Source: Salegentibacter maritimus
GTDB taxonomy: Bacteria; Bacteroidota; Bacteroidia; Flavobacteriales; Flavobacteriaceae
Reading direction: 5' to 3'
Assembly (NCBI RefSeq): GCF_016236915.1
Contig: NZ_JAEHOK010000014.1
Location: forward strand, 1 to 64,000
DNA length: 64,000 nt
The notes below the pieces were generated by a model, which saw only the letters and a list, made by a program, of their open reading frames with translations, made no database searches and was not told where the DNA came from. Positions 1 through 6,933 of this stretch are shown here, in pieces. Made by a program: the position numbers and the translations under genes. How positions within the stretch are numbered: position 1 is the first letter of the stretch; each line of letters opens with the position of its first letter.

Positions 1-965
1 AAGGTATAACTACCTCCCCCATTTTCGGTATAGCTGGTAGTATTGGCATCAAAGTCTATAATATTACCCTCTGCATCGGTATAGGTGAAAGTACCATCCC
101 CATTATCGGTCAGGTCAATATTACCTAAATCGGCATTGGTATCTTCAAGGTTCTGCTGAATCTCATCTAAAGCATCCTGTACGTTTCCGGCAGCAAGACC
201 TGAATTGGTATTGTCGTAGCTATTACTATCTGCATTGGTATTGATATTAATTGTACTGCCATTAGCATTAGTCAAATCATAAGTCCCATCGGCGTTATCT
301 ACAAGATTGGTAGTATTAGCATCGAATTCGGTTGTATTTCCCTGAGAATCGGTAAAATTAAAGGTCCCGTCGCCATTATCGGTTATATTCGAGATATAAG
401 AATTACTGGTTATAAGCTCAATAATTCTTTCATAGATATCTCCGTTATTATCAATATTACTTATAACATCGGCAGGAACATTTATGGTAGTAATTGTATC
501 ATCTTCACTGGTGTAAGTGTAAGTTCCATCTAAATTATCAACAAGCTTAGTAATACTTTCGTTTACAATCTCATCTAAATTTATACTTATACGATCTCCC
601 GCCTGATCTAAATAAACAAACTCCTGATTCTCGGCATTCCAAATAACTATATTATCGGGGATATTAGAAGTAGAATCATTAGAAGTAGCTATTCTTTTCC
701 AGCTACCGTTATACCAGTAGTAATACCCCGGTGACATACTTTGGTTAGCAGAGGTATTAAACACCAAAAGACTTTCTACATTCCCATTGGTAATTGTAGA
801 TTCATCTGTTAAATTTAAAAGTGCAACCTGAGGTATTAATAGACCTTTATCGTTTGCTACTATCTCCAATTGGCTTGAAGGATTTGGCATATCGGTTCCA
901 ATACCCACCTGGGCACTAACAGAAAAGCCAATAAAAATAAATAGCAGAGGTAATAGTTTCTTCAT
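1..965 (-). CDS. Repeat-containing secreted surface protein (C-terminus outside window)
   Basis: Read from the ATG at 965 down through base 1 with no stop, so only the first 321 codons are present. The product starts MKKLLPLLFIFIGFSVSAQ, a signal peptide, followed by VGIGTDMPNPSSQLEI, the opening typical of flavobacterial extracellular repeat proteins. A YYWYNGSWKRI segment follows near residue 80. From about residue 140 the chain is built from units of roughly 30 residues of the form D-N-x-D-G-T-(F/Y)-x-(F/Y/L)-T-x-x-x-G-x-x-x-x-F-D-A-N-T-T. Asp, Asn and Thr dominate, which fits a beta-rich, possibly calcium-binding surface or adhesin-like protein. Function is unknown. The regulator gene at 1143-2538 lies immediately upstream on the same strand. 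Confidence 0.85.
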   Translation of the reverse strand, partial: MKKLLPLLFIFIGFSVSAQVGIGTDMPNPSSQLEIVANDKGLLIPQVALLNLTDESTITNGNVESLLVFNTSANQSMSPGYYYWYNGSWKRIATSNDSTSNIPDNIVIWNAENQEFVYLDQAGDRISINLDEIVNESITKLVDNLDGTYTYTSEDDTITTINVPADVISNIDNNGDIYERIIELITSNSYISNITDNGDGTFNFTDSQGNTTEFDANTTNLVDNADGTYDLTNANGSTININTNADSNSYDNTNSGLAAGNVQDALDEIQQNLEDTNADLGNIDLTDNGDGTFTYTDAEGNIIDFDANTTSYTENGGGSYT

Positions 966-1073
966 AGAAAGTACTTTTAGAAATGGTTTACACCAAGATT
1001 TTTTTTGGATTAAACGGTAAAATAATTCTAGGCTTAAATTTTTCGCGAAATTGCAAAATATAACTAGATAAAG

Positions 1074-1086
1074 CCCGTTTCACGGG
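1074..1086 (-). terminator. Short hairpin after the TPR/HTH gene
   Basis: CCCGT and ACGGG form a 5-bp stem with a 3-base loop, followed on the minus strand by CTTTAT. It sits between the stop of the TPR/HTH gene and the start of the surface protein. It is weak as a terminator because there is no long T run, so read-through is possible. Confidence 0.35.
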
Positions 1087-1142
1087 TATTACATAGATAC
1101 TACATCTATAAAACAACACTCAAACAGCTTACGAGCAGACAA

Positions 1143-2538
1143 TTACAAAGAAGCCATCCATTTGTACAAATCTGTTCCTTTAGGTAAAGAAAGTTTTTTG
1201 CGCAACCTGTATTTCTTAATTTGTACGGTTTTGTGTTGAACAAATGTGAATTGAGCAATCTCTTTTGTAGAGAATTTCAACCAAATCATAGCACATAATG
1301 CGATTTCTGAATCGGTTAAATTTATTTCTGTAGCGCTTAACTTTCCATAAAGGCTTGGGTATACCTGTTTAAATTTTCCTAGAAAAGCGGGATCATTATT
1401 TCTTGCTAAATCTATAACCTCATCAAAGCTTTCATTCAAACTCTGTTTTAAACGCTCTTTTTCTTTTCTGGAAATTTCTATTTTTTTCTTTTGCCTGCTG
1501 TTATGCCGAACTATAAAAAGTAAAACAAACGAAGTTCCAACTAAAGCAGATACCCCAAATACGAAAGAATAATCAGAGTCGACATCAATTTCTTTAGAGT
1601 TATTTTCCTCTACGATAAAATTTCTAAGAGGAATACTTAAAGATTTCATTTTTGCCATGCTTAGGCTATCATTGAGGTGAATATATTCTGCAAAGTATTT
1701 ATTCGAATTTTTTAGGTCACCTTGTGTTCTATACACATAACCCATTTCTTTTAAAATTTCAACACTTAGGCTTATTCTCTTTAATCTTTTCGAGATATCT
1801 AATGCTTGTTGGTATTTATCTATAGAGGTCTCAACATCTCCCATTTTAAAATAATGATAGGCAAAACCTTTTAAAATAGTAGCTTGATCAAACTTAAAAA
1901 GATAACTACTATCCAAAGCGTCTGCATAGCCATTAAGGTTCCTGTTATCCCTTATAAATTCGGCGCCAGCCTCTAAATATGACTTTGATAAATCAAAATC
2001 ACTCTCTGTATCTATTGCTAATTTCGATAAGCCTCGATATGTTGAAGAAAATGGGTATATAGACAAAGATTTCTTATAATAGATAATTGCTTTCTCCGAC
2101 TCACCTAATTTTAAAAAGGCACTTGCGATATTATTATAAAAAATAGCAGAAAGATATTCTCCGTTCTCAAGCCCCTTACAAAGTTCTACAGCCTTGCTCC
2201 AGGTTTTTACGGCTTCCTTAAAAAGGCCAATATTTAAATAGTTTCTTGCTAACCCACCTAATATTCGAGCCTTTACTTCCTTACTATCTCCCTTATATTG
2301 TTTAGAAATAAGTTTTAAAAGGCTTAAACTTTTCTCATATTCGGCAATATCAATAAGTACCTGCGCCTCATTTATATATTTTAGTGCACTTTTATCTGTA
2401 ATAACACTTATTTCAGGCAAACCTTTATCCTGTTGCAAACTATTGGCTGCACATAAGTTAGTGCCCAAAAAAATAAGATTTAAAAGAAAAAAGAAATATA
2501 ACGACCTGATAACCAGAATTTTTATTGTTTAATACCAT
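1143..2538 (-). CDS. TPR-repeat membrane protein with C-terminal LuxR-like HTH
   Basis: The uninterrupted frame runs 1143-2468 if a TTG start is used. It contains tetratricopeptide-like repeats over the first ~270 residues, one membrane segment near residues 300-322 (FVFGVSALVGTSFVLLFIV), a charged coiled linker, and a C-terminal helix-turn-helix around LTDSEIALCAMIWLKFSTKE. This is the Bacteroidota class of TPR-HTH sensor-regulators. The frame stays open 61 bases beyond the TTG and encodes a hydrophobic signal-like stretch but has no ATG. An ATG at 2538-2536 lies one frame away. Removing one A from the A5 run at 2523-2519 would fuse them into a 464-residue protein with a clean signal peptide (MVLNNKILVIRSLYFFFLL...). 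I infer a frameshift or sequence error. The gene lies directly upstream of the surface repeat protein. Confidence 0.75.
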
Positions 2539-2572
2539 TCAAAATAAGTAAGTTTTACTTTGAATAGTATTA
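2530..2572. promoter_or_regulatory. Inverted repeat in front of the TPR/HTH gene
   Basis: TAATACCATTCAAA (2530-2543) pairs with TTTGAATAGTATTA (2559-2572) with a single C-A mismatch, around a 15-base centre that can pair further. It overlaps the putative ATG of the TPR/HTH gene. It could be an operator for that regulator or a hairpin in its 5' leader. This is inference from position and symmetry only. Confidence 0.5.
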
Positions 2573-2933
2573 AAAGTTTGTAAAGAAAAGATTACAAATA
2601 TAAACCAACTCTTTTAAAAACCAGGGGGGTTGATAGAACAATTAACACATTACAAGCACAAGAGGTATAGAAAAAAATTGTAGTTAATAAATTGATAATA
2701 AGCTATTTAAACCGAAAAAGAATATAAGGTTATTTATAATACCTAAAATAAAAACAACAAGAAATAATATTCAGCTAACAAAGTTACCTCTATTATTACA
2801 TCTTCATAAGATTCAAATAACCTGGGGCAAGCTTAACCTGGATATAAAGCCACATCTAGCTTCAAGGCAAACTTTTATTCTTCTATTACGAAAAAGAGTT
2901 TAGTGCATCTAACGGTTTAAGATACCAAAAAAG
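2573..2933. other. Intergenic stretch without recognised gene
   Basis: About 360 AT-rich bases between the TPR/HTH gene and the tRNA. I find no convincing open frame, hairpin with T run, or RNA. A short run of six G near 2625 is the only departure from the local composition. Confidence 0.6.
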
Positions 2934-3005
2934 TAGCCTCGCCAGGAATCGAACCTGGATCTAAAGTTTAGGAAACTTCTATTCTATCCGTTGAACTACG
3001 AGGCC
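2934..3005 (-). tRNA. tRNA-Arg (anticodon CCU)
   Basis: On the minus strand the sequence folds as a full cloverleaf. The acceptor stem GGCCTCG pairs with CGAGGCT (first pair G-U). The D arm is GTTC/GAAT and the anticodon stem GAAGT/ACTTT. The loop TTCCTAA carries CCT at positions 34-36. The T arm is CCAGG-TTCGAAT-CCTGG with discriminator A. CCA is not encoded. It reads AGG arginine codons. Confidence 0.97.
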
Positions 3006-3128
3006 CTATAAGTGCCACAAAAATAATAATGTTTTCAGAAATTCATCATATTAAAACTTAAAACTTCCGGTAGTTTCCCGGCTTTTTTTAACTTTAATCT
3101 TAAAGACATATTTTTAAAATCAACCTCT

Positions 3129-3431
3129 ATGAAATTTTTTGCCCTAAGCTTTTTTACAGCACTCATCTTTTTTGCCAATACCTGTAACCGCCAGGAAACA
3201 GAAGGCCAAATGGAACTTACCGGTAAAATAGAAAGCCAGGGAATTACTTCTTATCAATATGGCACACATGTTCTAAAAACGGAAAATGAATTCTATGCGT
3301 TAAGAAGCGACAAAATAGATCTGGATAAATTTATCGGAAAAGAAGTTACGGTTTCCGGCTCAAGGATAGATGGTTATCCAGTAGATGGCGGGCCTCTCTA
3401 TATTTTGGTCACCAATGCAAAACAATTATAA
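3129..3431 (+). CDS. Small secreted/lipoprotein, OB-fold-like
   Basis: A 100-residue product with an N-terminal hydrophobic signal (MKFFALSFFTALIFFANTC) whose Cys at 19 suggests lipidation, although the lipobox is imperfect. The rest reads as a small beta-barrel: MELTGKIESQGI, HVLKTENEFYALRSD, FIGKEVTVSGSRIDG and GPLYILVTNAKQL. This is the pattern of OB-like domains in which a strand ending in G-x-V-x-V-x-G precedes a final ILVTxA strand. Function is unknown. It stands alone between the tRNA and the DUF1028 gene. Confidence 0.8.
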   Translation: MKFFALSFFTALIFFANTCNRQETEGQMELTGKIESQGITSYQYGTHVLKTENEFYALRSDKIDLDKFIGKEVTVSGSRIDGYPVDGGPLYILVTNAKQL

Positions 3432-3611
3432 ATCATTTCTATATCAAGTGGTGTCTTAAAACACAAAAAGAGAATTTAGTGAATTATTTCCCGGGAAGCC
3501 AACGAGGTATTAAATGAGAATTTTTTGAATTTAGAGGCAAGCCACGAAACATTTAATCTAGATTATCGAGTAAAGTTTCGTTATCTTGGTTTTAAACAGA
3601 AATCAGGTATT

Positions 3612-4601
3612 ATGAAAAATTTTTTACTCTTTACGGTTATCACTTTCATATCTTTTTTGAATGGCCAGGCCCAAAATCCGGAGATTAGCGGAGATCCATT
3701 TGCACATACCTATTCTATTGTTGCCAGGGATGCAAAAACCGGAGAAATGGCTGTTGGTGTTCAAAGTCATTGGTTTTCGGTAGGACCACTAGTCGCCTGG
3801 GGAAAATCGGGAGTGGGTGTAGTTGCTACGCAGTCGTTTGTAAACCCGGCTTTTGGCCCGGAAGGTCTTAAACTTTTAAACAAAGCTTATACTCCCGAAG
3901 AAGCTTTAGAGAGCCTTATTAATAACGATGAAGCCCGTGATTATAGGCAATTGGCCATTCTAAATAAATTTGGGCAAAATGCAGCCTATACCGGGAAGAA
4001 TTGCGTAGCTGAAGCGAGCCATATTACGGGTGAAAATTTTGCAGTTCAGGCCAATATGATGTTAAACAACAAGGTTGTACCTGAAATGGCTAAAGCTTTT
4101 ACCGAAAATATTAACCTACCCCTGGCCGAAAGAGTACTTAGGGTTTTAAAAGCTGCTCAAAAAGCCGGTGGGGATATCCGCGGAAAACAATCGGCCGCAT
4201 TAATTGTGGTTGGACCAGATAAAGTTGAAGAAGTCTGGAAGGATAAAAAAATAGACCTAAGAGTAGACGATCACGAAAATCCGATAGAAGAACTGGACCG
4301 GTTGCTAAGAACAGCCCGGGCTTACCAGTTTATGAATCGTGGCGATCTCGCTATGGAAACGGGGAATGTGGAAGAAGCACTGAAACAATACAGCACAGCC
4401 GAAAACATGTTTCCAAACAACCTGGAAATGCGATTCTGGAAAGCAGTAGCCCTTGCCAATAGCGATAGACTGGAAGAAGCAAAACAAATTTTTCAAAGAA
4501 TCTTTGATAAAGATAAAAACTGGAAAATTATGCTAAAGCGTTTGCCCAAAGCCGGCCTCATAAATCTTAGTAAGGGGGAATTAGAGATGCTTACTGAGTA
4601 A
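3612..4601 (+). CDS. DUF1028 family secreted protein with TPR tail
   Basis: The start is placed at 3612 (MKNFLLFTVITFISFLNGQA) because it opens a clean signal peptide; the frame is open further upstream without similar features. The body (HTYSIVARDAKTGEMAVGVQSHWFSVG, WGKSGVGVVATQSFVNP) is the DUF1028 fold, which resembles Ntn-hydrolases and is predicted to process peptides or amino-acid derivatives. Residues ~230-329 carry TPR-like helices (RAYQFMNRGDLAMETGNVEEAL), an extension seen in many secreted Bacteroidota members. Length is 329 residues. The biochemical substrate is not established. Confidence 0.9.
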   Translation: MKNFLLFTVITFISFLNGQAQNPEISGDPFAHTYSIVARDAKTGEMAVGVQSHWFSVGPLVAWGKSGVGVVATQSFVNPAFGPEGLKLLNKAYTPEEALESLINNDEARDYRQLAILNKFGQNAAYTGKNCVAEASHITGENFAVQANMMLNNKVVPEMAKAFTENINLPLAERVLRVLKAAQKAGGDIRGKQSAALIVVGPDKVEEVWKDKKIDLRVDDHENPIEELDRLLRTARAYQFMNRGDLAMETGNVEEALKQYSTAENMFPNNLEMRFWKAVALANSDRLEEAKQIFQRIFDKDKNWKIMLKRLPKAGLINLSKGELEMLTE

Positions 4602-4644
4602 TCTACACATATTTAGTATCTTTATCACTTAAAATAATGCTGTT

Positions 4645-5010
4645 ATGAAAATTACCTTTAATAAAATTCTATTGGGAATTGCCGTTGTATCACTTACGGC
4701 TTTTACGTCTTGTAAAGACGCAGAAAAGAAAACTGCTGAAGAAACCCAAACTATCCAAAATACCCAAATGAGTGGAAACACATCTGAAAATGCAGAAACC
4801 CCAGATGTCAACCCTCCACATGGCCAACCTGGACATCGTTGTGATATGCCGGTAGGAGCATCTTTAACCGAGTCAAACAGCTCAAGCCAACAACAGGAAA
4901 TGACCTCATCTCCCATAAGGCTTAGGGAAGACAAACCAACTAAAAACCCTGCACACGGGGAACCCTATCACGATTGTAGCATTCCCGTAGGTGCTGATTT
5001 GAAAGGTTAA
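4645..5010 (+). CDS. Lipoprotein with two NPxHGxPxHxC repeats
   Basis: A 121-residue protein with a lipoprotein signal (LTAFTSCKD, lipid Cys at about 23) and a low-complexity Glu/Thr/Gln/Asn linker. It has two copies of one motif: NPPHGQPGHRCDMPVGASL near residues 55-73 and NPAHGEPYHDCSIPVGADL near residues 101-119. Each copy conserves N-P-x-H-G-x-P-x-H-x-C-x-x-P-V-G-A-x-L, giving two His and one Cys that could bind a metal or haem-like ligand. I know of no characterised function. A strong hairpin follows the stop and may end the transcript. Confidence 0.85.
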   Translation: MKITFNKILLGIAVVSLTAFTSCKDAEKKTAEETQTIQNTQMSGNTSENAETPDVNPPHGQPGHRCDMPVGASLTESNSSSQQQEMTSSPIRLREDKPTKNPAHGEPYHDCSIPVGADLKG

Positions 5011-5031
5011 ATCTAGAAGATTCTATAAATT

Positions 5032-5105
5032 AAAACGTCATTACGAACGGAGTAAAGTAATCTGCCATTAAATTACAGATTATTCGTTCCTCGTAATGAC
5101 GTTTT
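5032..5105. repeat. Long imperfect palindrome (dispersed repeat, possible terminator)
   Basis: AAAACGTCATTACGA (5032-5046) and TCGTAATGACGTTTT (5091-5105) are perfect 15-bp arms, with inner arms AATCTG and CAGATT. A T run follows on the plus strand, so it can terminate the gene ending at 5010. A diverged copy of its left half (TCATTATGAACAGAGTAAAG and following bases) occurs near 10711, marking it as a dispersed element. Confidence 0.8.
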
Positions 5106-5113
5106 TTTAGTTC

Positions 5114-5196
5114 GTCATCCTGACTTGTTTCAGAGCCTGCCCCGATTATTTTTTCGGGGATCTAAGATCTTGAAAATAAAAACAAGTTCAGCTTGA
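5114..5196. repeat. Palindromic dispersed repeat, GTCATCCTGA type
   Basis: The outer arms are a GTCATCCTGACTTGTTT-like left side and an AAACAAGTTCAGCTTGAC right side, with an inner CCCCGA/TCGGGG stem near 5140-5160. Related palindromes occur at 10614-10675 and 40381-40485. Confidence 0.75.
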
Positions 5197-5242
5197 CTAT
5201 ATAGAGAAAAAAAAATCAAACAAGCTTCTTATTAATAAAAGC

Positions 5243-6793
5243 CTAATCTAATCCTCCTCTTCTTTCTCCATCTCTTGGCTCAGGCCAGGTCATTTGCTCA
5301 CCGGTTCTTCGGTTAATTGGCAAAACGGCCTTTTCTCGTGAGGTAGTTTCAGGATCTTCACTCGCCATATAAGTCATAATAGCAGTCAAAATCACATTGC
5401 TGCGTACATCATCAAAAACAATTTTATCGTACGTATCTAAATTGGTATGCCAAGTATAATCCCAATAAGACCAGTTTAAAGAATTCAGCATAAAAGCAGG
5501 TGCTCCTGCAGCCACAAAAGAAGCGTGATCTGTTCCACCACTGGAAGGGGTTCCAGGGAAGGAAGTCTCAATCTCAGATTTTATCTCCTGAGGCACCGGC
5601 TCTAACCAACTGCTTATATAATCGTAAGCATGCAAAAATCCTTGTCCGTTAATAGTTTTTACCCTTCCGGTTCCGTTATCCTGGTTAAACAAAGCCTGTA
5701 CATTAGCCACAATTTCGGGGTTATCTTTTACAAAAGCACGAGAACCGTTAAGCCCTTGCTCTTCTCCACCCCAGTGTCCGGCTATAATAGTTCGCTTTGG
5801 GTTTGGATATAATTTCTTTAAGATTCGCATTGTTTCCATCATCACCATGGTGCCGGTACCATTATCGGTTGCTCCGGTACCACCATCCCAGGAATCAAAA
5901 TGTGCCGAAAGAACAACATATTCTTCAGGCTTTTCGGTTCCTTCAATCCTTGCAATGGTATTAAATGTTGGCATTTCTCCAAGATCTTTAGATTGGGCAA
6001 CTACCTTTATTTCGGGCGCATTATTGTTTTCTGCTAAACGGTAAAGCAATCCATAATCTTCTAAAGAAAGATCTATAGTAGGAATATCATTGGTATATGC
6101 ACCAAACACTTTGTTAGCACCAAAACCGTGAGACCAGTTAGAAGTCACAATACCCACTGCACCGGCTTCTTCCAAAACTTTTGGGAGTTCGCGATAGCTA
6201 TAACCGGTATTTTGAACTCGGCTTCTCCATAGAGAATCGGTTTCTTTTATGCTTTGTTGCATGTTCTTCCACGATTTTTCTGTGGCCCACTCTTCCCAGT
6301 TATATGGTGGCCTTCCGGTAGGTTCATTTACCGAAATCATCACAAATTTTCCTTTAACTGAAGAAAGCATATCGGCAAAGGCATCAGGGCTACTTGCTTC
6401 CGGTAAAATCACTACCTCGGCAGTTACGCCTTTTTTTCCTGTAGAAGGGCTCCAGGCCAATTGTCTTCCGTGCAAGGTTCTTAATCTTGGTTCTACAAGG
6501 TCTATATGGGTAATTCCACGTTCCCAGCCACGCCAGGTTCCATATTCCTCATTTTCGGCAGAAATTCCCCAGCTTTCATATTTTTTTACCGCCCAGTCAT
6601 GTGCATTTTTCATTTGTGGAGTCCCAACCAATCTAGGACCAATCACATCTATCATCTCGTGACCCAGCTCCTCTAATCTTGAATTTTCATTGACCTCGGT
6701 TACAATCTTGTCTACCATTTCTTGCTGAGCCTGTACCTGTAATGTGCCGGCCACAAGAAATAAACTAAAAAGTGTACGTAAATTTTTCTTCAT
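5243..6793 (-). CDS. Secreted M28 family zinc metallopeptidase
   Basis: A 516-residue protein with signal peptide MKKNLRTLFSLFLVAGTLQVQA. The catalytic M28 domain follows a PA-like insertion: SAHFDSWDGG (H298, D300), GATDNGTG (D310 bridging), GHWGGEEQGLNGS (the general-base and zinc-ligand glutamates, 344/345) and a C-terminal WHTNLDTYDKI with the last His ligand. The layout is that of carboxypeptidase Q/aminopeptidase-type enzymes, which trim peptides outside the cytoplasm. It is divergent from the S9 peptidase gene at 6934, so the two peptidases share one intergenic region and may act on the same peptides. Confidence 0.93.
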   Translation of the reverse strand: MKKNLRTLFSLFLVAGTLQVQAQQEMVDKIVTEVNENSRLEELGHEMIDVIGPRLVGTPQMKNAHDWAVKKYESWGISAENEEYGTWRGWERGITHIDLVEPRLRTLHGRQLAWSPSTGKKGVTAEVVILPEASSPDAFADMLSSVKGKFVMISVNEPTGRPPYNWEEWATEKSWKNMQQSIKETDSLWRSRVQNTGYSYRELPKVLEEAGAVGIVTSNWSHGFGANKVFGAYTNDIPTIDLSLEDYGLLYRLAENNNAPEIKVVAQSKDLGEMPTFNTIARIEGTEKPEEYVVLSAHFDSWDGGTGATDNGTGTMVMMETMRILKKLYPNPKRTIIAGHWGGEEQGLNGSRAFVKDNPEIVANVQALFNQDNGTGRVKTINGQGFLHAYDYISSWLEPVPQEIKSEIETSFPGTPSSGGTDHASFVAAGAPAFMLNSLNWSYWDYTWHTNLDTYDKIVFDDVRSNVILTAIMTYMASEDPETTSREKAVLPINRRTGEQMTWPEPRDGERRGGLD

Positions 6794-6933
6794 ACTGTTT
6801 TAATCAATTTTTAAAAATAAAGGCTAAAGATATCAATTATATCTAATCTATCTTAAGGCTTAAGCTTTATCATTTTTAGCATTTTAACTATATTGCCGCC
6901 TGCTATTAAAAAATAAACCCACAACTCCTTAAA

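Noticed and set aside
5847-6662. Plus-strand open frames inside the M28 peptidase gene
   Set aside because: They are antisense shadows of a clearly recognised gene.
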